Shown: piece by piece, positions 1-8,824 of the stretch
Numbering within the stretch: position 1 is the stretch's first letter
Layout of the letters: each line of letters starts with the position of its first letter
Assembly (NCBI RefSeq): GCF_005222485.1
Contig: NZ_CP029078.1
Coordinates: 6,041,501 to 6,105,500, forward strand
Length of the DNA: 64,000 bases
From: Streptomyces griseoviridis
GTDB lineage: Bacteria; Actinomycetota; Actinomycetes; Streptomycetales; Streptomycetaceae
Direction: 5' to 3'
Position numbers and translations under genes: made by a program
The notes under the pieces: generated by a model
What the model was told of the DNA's origin: nothing
The model's database searches: none
Seen by the model: the letters and a program-made list of their open reading frames with translations, nothing else

Positions 1-13
1 GGTGCGGGGACCG

Positions 14-1444
14 TCAGTCGGTGTCTCCGCCGCCCAGGTGGTGGACCCGGACCATGTTGGTGGTGCCGGGGACGCCGGGAGGGGAGCCGGCCGTGATGAT
101 GACCGTCTCGCCCGGCGTGAAGCGGTTGAGCTTGACGATCTCCTGGTCCACCAGGTCGACCATCTCGTCGGTGCTGTTCACGAACGGGACGACGTGCGAC
201 TCCACGCCCCAGCTGAGCGAGAGCTGGTTGCGGGTGTTCTCGTCCGTGGTGAACGCGATGATCGGCTGCGCGGCGCGGTAGCGGGAGAGCCGGCGGGCCG
301 TGTCACCCGACTGCGTGAAGGCCACCAGGCCGCGGGCGCCGAGGAAGTCCGCGATCTCGCACGCGGCCCGCGCGACCGAACCGCCCTGGGTGCGCGGCTT
401 CTTGCCGGGGACCAGCGGCTGGAGGCCCTTGCTGAGCAGCTCCTCCTCGGCCGCCGTGACGATCTTCGACATCGTCTTGACCGTCTCGACCGGGTAGGCG
501 CCGACCGAGGACTCCGCCGACAGCATGACCGCGTCCGCGCCGTCCAGGATCGCGTTGGCCACGTCGGAGGCCTCGGCGCGGGTCGGACGCGAGTTGGTGA
601 TCATCGACTCCATCATCTGGGTCGCCACGATCACCGGCTTGGCGTTGCGCCGGCACAGCTCGATCAGCCGCTTCTGCACCATGGGGACCCGCTCGAGCGG
701 GTACTCGACGGCGAGGTCGCCGCGGGCGACCATCACACCGTCGAACGCCATCACGACGTCCTCCATGTTCTCGACCGCCTGCGGCTTCTCCACCTTGGCG
801 ATGACGGGGACCCGGCGGCCCTCGCCGTCCATCACCTTGTGGACGTCCGCCACGTCGCTCGCGTCCCGCACGAAGGAGAGGGCGACCAGGTCGCAGCCCA
901 TGCGCAGCGCGAACCGCAGGTCCTCGACGTCCTTCTCGGAGAGCGCCGGCACGTTGACGGCCGCGCCGGGCAGGTTGATGCCCTTGTGGTCGGAGACGAC
1001 ACCGCCCTCGATGACGATCGTCTTGACCCGGGGGCCGTCGATGTCGACGACCTTCAGCTCGACGTTGCCGTCGTTGATCAGCACCTGGTCGCCGCGCGAG
1101 ACGTCGGCGGGCAGGCCCTTGTAGGTCGTGCCGCAGATGTGCTTGTCGCCGGGGACGTCCTCGGTGGTGATGACGAACTCGTCACCGCGCTCCAGCTCGA
1201 CCGGGCCCTCGGCGAAGGTCTCCAGGCGGATCTTCGGCCCCTGGAGGTCGGCGAGGACACCGATGGCCCGGCCGGTCTCCTTGGCCGCGGCGCGGACGCG
1301 GTCGTACCGCGCCTGGTGCTCGGCGTGGCTGCCGTGGCTGAAGTTGAACCGGGCCACGTTCATTCCGGCCTCGATCATCGAGACCAGCATTTCGTGGGAG
1401 TCGACCGCGGGGCCGAGAGTACAGACGATTTTCGAACGGCGCAT
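14..1444 (-). CDS. pyk: pyruvate kinase
   Basis: Cytosolic enzyme of the last glycolytic step: phosphoenolpyruvate + ADP to pyruvate + ATP. The 476-residue length is normal for a bacterial type I/II enzyme. Visible motifs are R32 with NFSHGS (34-39), DLQGPKIR (66-73), the active-site stretch IAKVEKPQAVEN with K217 and E219, and MVARGD ending in D243 for metal binding. The C-terminal allosteric domain is complete. The gene follows pta and ackA on the same strand after a 73-bp gap. It lacks a Shine-Dalgarno and has TAGGAT six bases before the ATG, so it probably has its own promoter and a leaderless message. Streptomyces usually carry two pyk genes; which paralogue this is cannot be told from sequence alone. 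Confidence 0.97.
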   Translation of the reverse strand: MRRSKIVCTLGPAVDSHEMLVSMIEAGMNVARFNFSHGSHAEHQARYDRVRAAAKETGRAIGVLADLQGPKIRLETFAEGPVELERGDEFVITTEDVPGDKHICGTTYKGLPADVSRGDQVLINDGNVELKVVDIDGPRVKTIVIEGGVVSDHKGINLPGAAVNVPALSEKDVEDLRFALRMGCDLVALSFVRDASDVADVHKVMDGEGRRVPVIAKVEKPQAVENMEDVVMAFDGVMVARGDLAVEYPLERVPMVQKRLIELCRRNAKPVIVATQMMESMITNSRPTRAEASDVANAILDGADAVMLSAESSVGAYPVETVKTMSKIVTAAEEELLSKGLQPLVPGKKPRTQGGSVARAACEIADFLGARGLVAFTQSGDTARRLSRYRAAQPIIAFTTDENTRNQLSLSWGVESHVVPFVNSTDEMVDLVDQEIVKLNRFTPGETVIITAGSPPGVPGTTNMVRVHHLGGGDTD

Positions 1445-1450
1445 GGGGCG

Positions 1451-1485
1451 ATCCTATCGGTTTGTTTCGCTACGGAATATTCCGT
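1451..1485 (-). promoter_or_regulatory. pyk promoter: -10 TAGGAT and 14-bp palindrome
   Basis: On the minus strand TAGGAT (1456-1451) matches the streptomycete vegetative -10 and ends six bases before the pyk ATG, so transcription would start at or next to the start codon. A perfect palindrome, ACGGAATATTCCGT (1472-1485), is centred about 34 bases upstream of the ATG, over the expected -35 position. No good -35 hexamer is seen, so the palindrome may bind an activator or repressor. Seen in sequence; the role is inferred. Confidence 0.5.
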
Positions 1486-1517
1486 CTGGCGGAAGATACA
1501 AATGGGCGCGCGTGCGC

Positions 1518-2726
1518 TCAGTTGCTGTTTTCGACCAGTGCGTAGGTCTGCGTCGCGATTTCCAGTTCTTCGTCGGTCGGCACCACCGCGACCTTGACCC
1601 GGGCGTCCGCCGGCGAGATCAGCCGCGGCGCGTCGCCGCGCACCGTGTTCAGCGCGTCGTCCACCGCGAGGCCCAGGGTCTCCAGGCCGGCGACGGCCGC
1701 CGCGCGGACCGGCGCCGCGTTCTCGCCGACTCCGGCCGTGAACGCGATCGCGTCCACCGTACCGAGTACGGCGTAATAGGCACCGATGTACTTCTTGAGC
1801 CGGTGAATGTAGATCTCGAAGGCGAGGGTGGCCGCCTCGTCCCCCTCGTCGACCCGGCGCCGAATCTCCCGCATGTCGTTGTCGCCGCAGAGTCCGACCA
1901 GACCACTCCGCTTGTTGAGAAGAGTGTCGATTTCGTCGATGGACATTTTGCCAACCCGCGCCAAATGGAAGATGACGGCCGGATCGATGTCCCCGGAGCG
2001 GGTGCCCATCACCAGCCCCTCCAGCGGGGTGAGCCCCATCGAGGTGTCCACGCACCGCCCGCCCCGCACGGCCGACGCCGACGCGCCGTTGCCGAGGTGC
2101 AGCACGATGACGTTGACGTCCTCGGGCGCCTTCCCGAGCAGCCGCGCGGTGGCGCGGGACACGTACGCGTGCGAGGTGCCGTGGAAGCCGTAGCGCCGGA
2201 TCCGGTGCTCGTCGGCGGTCCGCACGTCGATCGCGTACCGCGCGGCCGACTCCGGCATCGTGGTGTGGAACGCGGTGTCGAAGACGGCGACCTGCGGCAG
2301 GTCGGGGCGCAGCGCCCGCGCGGTGCGGATGCCGGTGAGGTTGGCCGGGTTGTGCAGCGGCGCCACCGGGATCAGCCGCTCGATCTCGGCGAGCACGGCG
2401 TCGTCGACCACGGTCGGCTCGGTGAACAGCTTGCCGCCGTGCACCACCCGGTGCCCGATCGCGGCCAGCTCGGGGGAGTCGAGGCCGAGGCCGTCCGCGG
2501 CCAGCTCCTCGGCGACCGTCTTCAGGGCCGCCGCGTGGTCGGCGATCGGCTCGGTGCGCTCCCGGACGGTGCCGCCGGACCGCGGGGTGTGCCGCAGCCG
2601 CGAGGTGCGCTCGCCGATCCGCTCCACCAGGCCCGTCGCGAGCCTGGCCCGGTCGCGCATGTCGAGCAGCTGGTACTTCAGCGACGAGGAGCCGGAGTTG
2701 AGGACGAGGACGCGGGTCGGGCTCAC
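1518..2726 (-). CDS. ackA: acetate kinase
   Basis: Acetate/propionate kinase (ASKHA superfamily), 402 residues, normal for the family. It converts acetyl-phosphate + ADP to acetate + ATP, or the reverse. The N-terminal VLNSGSSSLKY (N10, S13-S15) is the family signature. The second signature HRVVHGG, the RRYGFHGTSH loop, the nucleotide-binding HLGNGAS and the C-terminal FTAGVGEN are all present. The GTG start overlaps the pta stop as GTGA, so the two genes are translationally coupled. Together with pta it forms the acetate overflow/assimilation pathway. A longer open frame continues upstream through pta in another frame, but homology begins at this GTG. Confidence 0.96.
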   Translation of the reverse strand: MSPTRVLVLNSGSSSLKYQLLDMRDRARLATGLVERIGERTSRLRHTPRSGGTVRERTEPIADHAAALKTVAEELAADGLGLDSPELAAIGHRVVHGGKLFTEPTVVDDAVLAEIERLIPVAPLHNPANLTGIRTARALRPDLPQVAVFDTAFHTTMPESAARYAIDVRTADEHRIRRYGFHGTSHAYVSRATARLLGKAPEDVNVIVLHLGNGASASAVRGGRCVDTSMGLTPLEGLVMGTRSGDIDPAVIFHLARVGKMSIDEIDTLLNKRSGLVGLCGDNDMREIRRRVDEGDEAATLAFEIYIHRLKKYIGAYYAVLGTVDAIAFTAGVGENAAPVRAAAVAGLETLGLAVDDALNTVRGDAPRLISPADARVKVAVVPTDEELEIATQTYALVENSN

Positions 2727-4840
2727 GGGGCGGTCGCCTTCTCGGTGGGGTTGTGGGCCGGGGCGGCCGGGTTCGGGTTCTGGGCCTGGACGGCCGTGAT
2801 CGCGACGGTGTTCACGATGTCCTGGACGAGAGCGCCCCTGGACAGGTCGTTGACCGGCTTGCGCAGGCCCTGGAGGACCGGCCCGACGGCTATCGCGCCG
2901 GCCGACCGCTGCACGGCCTTGTAGGTGTTGTTGCCGGTGTTGAGGTCGGGGAAGATCAACACGCTGGCCTGGCCCGCGACTTCGGAGCCGGGCAGCTTGG
3001 TCGCCGCGACCGACGGCTCGACGGCCGCGTCGTACTGGATCGGCCCCTCGATCCGCAGGTCGGGCCGCCGGGAGCGGACCAGCGCGGTCGCCTCGCGGAC
3101 CTTGTCGACGTCGGCGCCCGACCCCGAGGTGCCGGTCGAGTAGGACAGCATCGCGATCCGCGGCTCCACCCCGAACTGCTCGGCGGTGGCCGCCGCCTGG
3201 ATGGCGATGTCGGCCAACTGCTCGGCGTTCGGGTCCGGGTTCACCGCGCAGTCGCCGTAGACCAGGACCTTGTCGGCCAGGCACATGAAGAAGACCGAGG
3301 ACACTATGGCGGCGTCCGGCTTGGTCTTGATGATCTCGAAGGCGGGCCTGATGGTCGCGGCCGTGGAGTGCACGGACCCGGAGACCATGCCGTCGGCCAG
3401 GCCCTCCTGCACCATCAGGGTGCCGAAGTAGTTGACGTCGGAGACGACGTCGTAGGCCAGCTCGACCGTGACGCCCTTGTGGGCGCGCAGCGCCGCGTAC
3501 TTCTCGGCGAAGGAGTCGCGCAGCCCGCTGGTGGCCGGGTCGATCAACTGGCTGTCGCCCAGGTCGATGCCGAGGTCGGCGGCGGTCTTGCGGATGCGGT
3601 CGACGGGGCCGAGCAGCGTGAGGTCGCAGACCCCGCGGCGCAGCAGCACCTCGGCGGCGTGCAGGACGCGCTCCTCGGTGCCCTCGGGCAGCACCACCCG
3701 GCGCCGGTCGGAACGGGCCTGCTCCAGCAGCTTGTGCTCGAACATCATCGGGGTGACCCGGTCGGTGCTCGGCGCGGAGACCCGCTCCAGCAGCTCGTTG
3801 GTGTCGACGTACCGCTCGAAGAGGCCGAGCGCGGTCTCCGCCTTGCGGGGCGTGGCCGCGTTCAACTTCCCTTCCAGGGAGAAGAGTTCTGTGGCGGTGA
3901 CGAAGCTGTTGCCGGGTGCGGAGAGCACCGGGGTGCCGGGCGCGAGGCGGGCGGCGAGGGTGAGGACGCCGTCGCTCGGCACCTCGCCCAGGGTGAGCAG
4001 CACCCCGGCGATCGGCGGGGTGCCCGCGCTGTGCGCGGCCAGCGAGCCGACGACCAGGTCGGCGCGGTCGCCCGGGGTGACGACCAGGCAGCCAGGGGTC
4101 AGGGCGCTCAGGAAGTTCGGCAGCATGGCCCCGCCGAAGACGAAGTCCAGGGCGTCCCTGGCGAGCCCGGAGTCGTCGCCGAGCACCACCTTCGCGCCGA
4201 GCGCCTGGCCGATCTGGGAGACGGTCGGGGCGGCGAGCGCGGGGTCGTCGGGCACCACGTAGCAGGGCACCGGGGGCTTGGCGGTGAGCAGCCCGGCGAT
4301 CTCGTCGCGGTCCTCGCGGGCGACCCGGTTGGTCACCATGGCGATGACGTCGCAGCCGAGTCCCGCGTAGGCGCGGTAGGCGTTGTGGGTCTCGGCGCGC
4401 ACCGACTCGGCGCTCTGGCCGCGGCCGCCGACCACCGGGATGACGGACGCCCCGAACTCGTTGGCGAGCCTGGCGTTGAGGGAGAGTTCGTCGGGCAGCT
4501 GGGTGTCGGCGAAGTCGGTGCCGAGGACCAGGACGACGTCGTACTCGCGCGCCACCACGTGGAACCGGTCGACCATGGTGGCGACCAGTTCGTCGCTGCC
4601 GCGCTCGGCCTGGAGGACGGACGCCTCCTGGTAGTCCATGCCGTAGACGGTGGCCGGGTCCTGCGAGAGCCGGTAGCGGGCGCGCAGCAGCTCGAAGAGG
4701 CGGTCGGGGCTGTGATGGACGAGCGGCCTGAAGACGCCGACCCGGTCGACCTGCCGGGTCAGCAGCTCCATCACCCCCAGCTCGACCACCTGGCGGCCGT
4801 CGCCGCGGTCGATGCCGGTCACGTACACGCTGCGGGTCAC
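2723..4840 (-). CDS. pta: phosphate acetyltransferase (long form)
   Basis: Converts acetyl-CoA + phosphate to acetyl-phosphate + CoA. At 705 residues it is the long type: an N-terminal P-loop-like (DRTGG/BioD-like) half starting VTRSVYVTGI, then a C-terminal PTA/PTB catalytic domain from about residue 385, with RVVLPEGTEERVL, YFGTLMV and SSVFFMCL. The GTG start is preceded by GGAGAG at good spacing. The open frame extends upstream to an ATG at 4948, but that stretch lacks family similarity. First gene of pta-ackA(-pyk), divergent from pfkA across a 267-bp control region. Confidence 0.95.
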   Translation of the reverse strand: MTRSVYVTGIDRGDGRQVVELGVMELLTRQVDRVGVFRPLVHHSPDRLFELLRARYRLSQDPATVYGMDYQEASVLQAERGSDELVATMVDRFHVVAREYDVVLVLGTDFADTQLPDELSLNARLANEFGASVIPVVGGRGQSAESVRAETHNAYRAYAGLGCDVIAMVTNRVAREDRDEIAGLLTAKPPVPCYVVPDDPALAAPTVSQIGQALGAKVVLGDDSGLARDALDFVFGGAMLPNFLSALTPGCLVVTPGDRADLVVGSLAAHSAGTPPIAGVLLTLGEVPSDGVLTLAARLAPGTPVLSAPGNSFVTATELFSLEGKLNAATPRKAETALGLFERYVDTNELLERVSAPSTDRVTPMMFEHKLLEQARSDRRRVVLPEGTEERVLHAAEVLLRRGVCDLTLLGPVDRIRKTAADLGIDLGDSQLIDPATSGLRDSFAEKYAALRAHKGVTVELAYDVVSDVNYFGTLMVQEGLADGMVSGSVHSTAATIRPAFEIIKTKPDAAIVSSVFFMCLADKVLVYGDCAVNPDPNAEQLADIAIQAAATAEQFGVEPRIAMLSYSTGTSGSGADVDKVREATALVRSRRPDLRIEGPIQYDAAVEPSVAATKLPGSEVAGQASVLIFPDLNTGNNTYKAVQRSAGAIAVGPVLQGLRKPVNDLSRGALVQDIVNTVAITAVQAQNPNPAAPAHNPTEKATAP

Positions 4841-4941
4841 GCGTGCTCTCCGTTTCGTCTGTCGGTGGCCTGAGTGTGACGGGCCGCTCCGCCCGGGTGA
4901 CACCCGTACGAAAATCACCCACCAAGGTGAGTGGAACCCTC

Positions 4942-4968
4942 TTGACAATACCCCGTCCGGTGGATAAG
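4942..4968 (+). promoter_or_regulatory. candidate pfkA promoter
   Basis: TTGACA (4942-4947) is a perfect -35 hexamer, followed after 15 bases by GATAAG (4963-4968) as a possible -10. The spacing is short and the -10 is imperfect, so this is tentative. It lies in the divergent region between pta and pfkA. Confidence 0.3.
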
Positions 4969-5107
4969 GCGCCCGTCAAGTCGAGGGGAGCCGGTGCGCT
5001 TCGGGGCGGCCCGATCCGGGCAATTCTGGACGTAGAAGACATCGTTCCCCGGCATGAAAGAATCGACCAGGCCCAAGGGACCGACAGCGAGCAGGAGACA
5101 CAGCACG

Positions 5108-6133
5108 ATGCGCATCGGAGTTCTCACCGCAGGCGGCGACTGCCCCGGCCTGAACGCCGTGATCCGTTCGGTCGTCCACCGGGCGGTCACGACCTACGGC
5201 GACGAGGTGATCGGCTTCGAGGACGGGTACGCGGGGCTGCTCGACGGCCACTTCCGCACCCTCGACCTCGACGCCGTCAGCGGCATCCTCGCCCGTGGCG
5301 GCACCATCCTCGGCTCCTCACGGCTGGAGCGCGACCGGCTGCGCGAGGCGTGCGAGACCGCCGCGGACATCGCCCGCGACTTCGGGATCGACGCCCTCAT
5401 CCCGATCGGCGGCGAGGGCACCCTCACCGCCGCCCGGATGCTGAGCGACGCGGGGCTGCCCGTGGTGGGCGTACCCAAGACGATCGACAACGACATCTCC
5501 TCCACCGACCGCACCTTCGGCTTCGACACCGCCGTCGGCGTCGCGACCGAGGCGATGGACCGGCTCAAGACCACCGCCGAATCCCACCAACGAGTGATGG
5601 TCGTCGAGGTCATGGGCCGCCACGCGGGCTGGATCGCCCTGGAGTCCGGGATGGCCGCGGGCGCCCACGGCATCTGCCTGCCCGAGCGGCCCTTCGACCC
5701 GGCCGACCTGGTCAAGATGGTCGAGGAGCGCTTCGCGCGCGGCAAGCGGTTCGCCGTCATCTGCGTCGCCGAGGGCGCCCACCCCGCCGACGGCACGATG
5801 GACTACGGCAAGGGCGCCATAGACCAGTTCGGCCACGAGCGCTTCCAGGGCATCGGCACCGCCCTCGCCTACGAGCTGGAGCGGCGCCTCGGCAAGGAGG
5901 CCAAGCCGGTCATCCTCGGCCATGTGCAGCGCGGCGGAGTCCCCACCGCGTACGACAGGGTGCTCGCCACCCGGTTCGGCTGGCAGGCCGTGGAGGCCGC
6001 GCACCGCGGCGAGTTCGGCCGGATGACCGCGCTGCGCGGCACCGACATCGTGATGGTGCCGCTCGCCCAGGCGGTGACCGAGCTGAAGACGGTCCCCGAG
6101 GACCGGATGTACGAGGCGGAGTCGGTCTTCTAG
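5108..6133 (+). CDS. pfkA: ATP-dependent 6-phosphofructokinase
   Basis: Commits glycolysis by phosphorylating fructose-6-phosphate. 341 residues, the actinobacterial length (the E. coli enzyme is 320). N-terminal GGDCPGLN (9-16) binds nucleotide. PKTIDND has the catalytic D127 at the same position as in E. coli. The ATP-site motif is GGEGT (101-105): position 103 is Glu instead of the common Asp. G104 is kept, which in this family goes with ATP rather than pyrophosphate use. EVMGRHAGW forms the sugar-phosphate site. The ATG was chosen because AGGAGA lies nine bases before it; an upstream in-frame ATG at 5054 lacks this. Divergent from pta-ackA-pyk. Confidence 0.96.
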   Translation: MRIGVLTAGGDCPGLNAVIRSVVHRAVTTYGDEVIGFEDGYAGLLDGHFRTLDLDAVSGILARGGTILGSSRLERDRLREACETAADIARDFGIDALIPIGGEGTLTAARMLSDAGLPVVGVPKTIDNDISSTDRTFGFDTAVGVATEAMDRLKTTAESHQRVMVVEVMGRHAGWIALESGMAAGAHGICLPERPFDPADLVKMVEERFARGKRFAVICVAEGAHPADGTMDYGKGAIDQFGHERFQGIGTALAYELERRLGKEAKPVILGHVQRGGVPTAYDRVLATRFGWQAVEAAHRGEFGRMTALRGTDIVMVPLAQAVTELKTVPEDRMYEAESVF

Positions 6134-6153
6134 ACCCGCGGCCCGCAGGGGAG

Positions 6154-6177
6154 CGGGGCCCGGTCCGCCGGGCCCCG
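6154..6177 (+). terminator. pfkA transcription terminator hairpin
   Basis: A perfect 10-bp GC stem with a TCCG loop (CGGGGCCCGG / CCGGGCCCCG) lies 20 bases after the pfkA stop. There is no U-tract, which is usual for Streptomyces terminators. Confidence 0.6.
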
Positions 6178-6189
6178 GCTCACTTGCCC

Positions 6190-6286
6190 CCGGCGAGACC
6201 GGCCCTCAGCGGCACCGGCCCCCGGCGACACCGGCCCCAGTGGCACCGGCCCTCAGCGGCACCCGCCCCGGCGGCACCGCCCCCGG
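6190..6286. repeat. short imperfect direct repeats between convergent pfkA and regulator
   Basis: About 100 bp of degenerate repeats built on CCGGCGAcACCGGCCC and CCCTCAGCGGCACCgGCCC lie just past the pfkA hairpin, up to the stop of the opposing gene. No coding or RNA feature is recognisable here. Confidence 0.45.
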
Positions 6287-7012
6287 CTACTGGGCCCGGC
6301 CGGTGCGGCTCTCGATCGCCGTCCAGAAGTGGTCGAGGATGCGGTCCAGGAACTCCCGCCCGTAGTCGCCCCGTTGGGGTGCCTCGGCGGTCCGCTCCTG
6401 GTGCTCCCGGTACTCCTGGTGCAGCTCCTGGAGAGTCACCTCGACGAGCCGCCGGTCCAGGGACGTCAGCATCTTGCCCACCGGCCGCACGGACGCCTGC
6501 CAGCGCGTCGTCACGGCCTCCCGCAGCAGCTCGGCGAGTCTCCCGGCCCGCCCGGTGACGGTGAGCAGCACCGGCAGCGCCAGATCGAGCAGCTCCGCGA
6601 GGGCGGCGGCCTGCCGCTCGGTGCCGCGCCAGGTGCCGTGCTCCTCCATGTCGAGATAGACCGGCAGATCGATGCCGAGGGCGCGGGCCACGTCCTCGGG
6701 CGCGAGACCGCGGGCGACCCGATGGTCGCGCAACACCTGCGCCCGGCCCACGAGTTCGTCCGGTGAGCACCACAGCACGCTGGCGAGCGCGGTCAGTTCG
6801 CGGCCTGTGGGCCTGGTCGTCCCGCGCTCCCAGGCCGCGACCAGGTCCGCGGTGACGTACGGCATCCCGTACGAGGCCCGCAGACCGTAGGCCACATGCT
6901 CGGGCCGCATGCCGAGCGCGGCCCGCAGCCGCCGGGCGGCGAGGGCGTTGAACGGCGGGGACGACCGTTCCGGATTCTGGTTCGGGGTGATGGCGGGTCT
7001 TGGCACGGCCAC
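6287..7012 (-). CDS. XRE-family regulator with two helix-turn-helix modules
   Basis: Cytosolic 241-residue DNA-binding protein. One XRE-type module spans roughly residues 25-85 (RLRAALGMRPEHVAYGLRA ... VAAWERGTTRPT). A second spans about 90-140 (LRDHRVARGLAPEDVARALG ... YLDMEEHGTWRGTERQ). A helical C-terminal region of unknown role follows. Two tandem HTH domains suggest recognition of a bipartite site. GTG start; a second GTG two codons later has better spacing to AGGGTG. It ends convergent to pfkA and starts 92 bp after the sugar transporter operon on the same strand. Its target is unknown and it lacks an obvious ligand domain. Confidence 0.8.
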   Translation of the reverse strand: MAVPRPAITPNQNPERSSPPFNALAARRLRAALGMRPEHVAYGLRASYGMPYVTADLVAAWERGTTRPTGRELTALASVLWCSPDELVGRAQVLRDHRVARGLAPEDVARALGIDLPVYLDMEEHGTWRGTERQAAALAELLDLALPVLLTVTGRAGRLAELLREAVTTRWQASVRPVGKMLTSLDRRLVEVTLQELHQEYREHQERTAEAPQRGDYGREFLDRILDHFWTAIESRTGRAQ

Positions 7013-7103
7013 ACCCTAGGGCGGTGAAGACGCTGTGACCATGGCCCTTTCGGCCCGGAAAACCAGCCGGTCGCGGCCGTGCGGGCGGCGCGGGGCCGCC
7101 GTC

Positions 7104-7943
7104 TCACCCCTTGACCGCCCCGCCGAGCGCGAACCCGCCCCCGAGCCGCCGCGAGATCAGCAGGTAGAGAAGGATCACCGGCGTCGAGTAGACGACCGAG
7201 AACGCGGCCAACTGCCCGTACGCCACCATGCCCCGGTTGCCGAAGAACTCGTTGATACTCACGCTCGCCGGCATCTGGTCCGGGGTCAGCAGCAGCATGA
7301 ACGGCACGAAGAAGTTGCCCCACATCATGACGAACGAGAAGACCGTCACCACCGAGACCCCCGGCCCCATCAGCGGCAGCACGATCCGGGCCAGCGACTG
7401 GAGCGTGGACGCCCCGTCGGTCCAGGCCGCCTCCTCCAGCTCCTTCGGGACGCCGTCCATGAAGTTCTTCATCAGCCAGATCGCGAAAGGGAGTTGGGAC
7501 GCGGCGAAGAACAGGATCGTGCCGTGCACGGTGTCGATCAGATCGACCCGCACGAACAGCGCGTACACCGGCACCATGATCGCGGTGATCGGCAGGCTGG
7601 TCGCGAAGAGGATCGTCAGCAGGAACGGGCGGTTGAGGCGGGAGCGGAACCGGGAGAGCGGGTACGCGGCGAGGACCGCGCACACCACCGTCAGCAGGGT
7701 CGCGCCGCCGCACAGGATCAGGCTGTTGAGCAGCGGGGTGAAGGTGATCTCCGGGGTGAGGATCGCGTCGAAGTTGCCGAGCGTGAGCCCGTCGGGCGCC
7801 TTCACCCGCAGATCGGCGTGCGGGTCGACGGACGACAGCAGGACCCATGCCAGCGGCAGCGCGAAGGCGGCGGCGACCGCCAACAGGCCGGTGTCGGCGG
7901 CCAGTCGACGACCGCGGCGGCGCGAGGAGACGGTACCGGCCAT
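7104..7943 (-). CDS. sugar ABC transporter permease (MalG/CUT1 type)
   Basis: Inner-membrane permease of 279 residues with six predicted helices; the first is about residues 16-38. The coupling-helix EAA motif is EEAAWTDGASTLQSLARIVLPL, contacting an ATPase. It pairs with the permease encoded just upstream to form the import channel. The start ATG follows GGAGG that lies inside the end of the preceding gene, five bases apart. No ATPase or glycoside hydrolase gene is adjacent; Streptomyces CUT1 importers normally share the ATPase MsiK encoded elsewhere. Substrate cannot be read from the sequence. Confidence 0.9.
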   Translation of the reverse strand: MAGTVSSRRRGRRLAADTGLLAVAAAFALPLAWVLLSSVDPHADLRVKAPDGLTLGNFDAILTPEITFTPLLNSLILCGGATLLTVVCAVLAAYPLSRFRSRLNRPFLLTILFATSLPITAIMVPVYALFVRVDLIDTVHGTILFFAASQLPFAIWLMKNFMDGVPKELEEAAWTDGASTLQSLARIVLPLMGPGVSVVTVFSFVMMWGNFFVPFMLLLTPDQMPASVSINEFFGNRGMVAYGQLAAFSVVYSTPVILLYLLISRRLGGGFALGGAVKG

Positions 7944-7948
7944 GGGGC

Positions 7949-8824
7949 TCAGACCTCCGTGCGCAGCAGGCGCAGGTAGACGAGGGAGAACAGCGAGCCG
8001 ACGACGAGCAGCAGCAGGGCCACCGCGGTGCCGTAGCCGATCATGCTGTTCTGGAAGGCCTGTTCGTACATGAACAGCGGCAGCGTCTGGCTCCTGCCGC
8101 CGGGGCCGCCCCGGGTCATCACCCAGATCAGCCCGAACACCGAGAGCGTCTGGAGGGTGTTGAGCATCAGGTTGGTGCCGATGGAGCGCCGGATCATCGG
8201 CAGCGTGATGTGCCACCACAGGCGCCGGCCGCGGGCGCCGTCGACCTCGGCGGCCTCCTCGATCTCGCCCGGTATCTCGTTCAGGGCGGCCGAGTAGACG
8301 AGCATCGAGAAGGCGGTGCCGCGCCACACGTTGGCGAACGACACGGCGAGGATCGGAAGGGTGAACAGCCAGTTCTGGGACGGCAGATGGAGCTGGTCGA
8401 GGAGGGCGTTCAGGGTGCCCTCGCGGCGGAAGAACGCGTACAGCAGGAACCCGGCGACGACTTCCGGCAGCACCCACGCCGTGATGACCACGCCACCGGT
8501 GAGCGTGCGCACCGGCTTCGAGGCCCGCCGCATCAGCGCGGCCAGCGCGAGACCCAGGGTGTTCTGCCCCAGCAGCGACGACACCACGGTGAACACCAGG
8601 GTCAGCCAGACCGCGTTCAGGAACTCCTCGTCCCCGAAGGCCCTGCGGAAGTTGGCGAGGCCCACGAAGGACGCGTGGGCCTGCCCGGTGAGCTGGAGGT
8701 CGGTGAACGCGATGAAGGCGCAGTAGCCGATCGGTCCCGCGAGGAAGAGCAGCAGCAGGACGACGGCGGGGGAGAGCGGCAGGGCGCGGCCGAGTGAACG
8801 CAGGCGGCGGGCACCGCCGTTCAC
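7949..8824 (-). CDS. sugar ABC transporter permease (MalF/CUT1 type)
   Basis: Second permease of the importer, 291 residues, six predicted helices. EAA motif: EEAAEVDGARGRRLWWHITLPM. The GTG start overlaps the stop of the solute-binding protein gene as GTGA, indicating translational coupling. N-terminal positively charged segment, then a first helix at about residues 17-38. Operon order is binding protein, this permease, MalG-type permease. Confidence 0.91.
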   Translation of the reverse strand: MNGGARRLRSLGRALPLSPAVVLLLLFLAGPIGYCAFIAFTDLQLTGQAHASFVGLANFRRAFGDEEFLNAVWLTLVFTVVSSLLGQNTLGLALAALMRRASKPVRTLTGGVVITAWVLPEVVAGFLLYAFFRREGTLNALLDQLHLPSQNWLFTLPILAVSFANVWRGTAFSMLVYSAALNEIPGEIEEAAEVDGARGRRLWWHITLPMIRRSIGTNLMLNTLQTLSVFGLIWVMTRGGPGGRSQTLPLFMYEQAFQNSMIGYGTAVALLLLVVGSLFSLVYLRLLRTEV

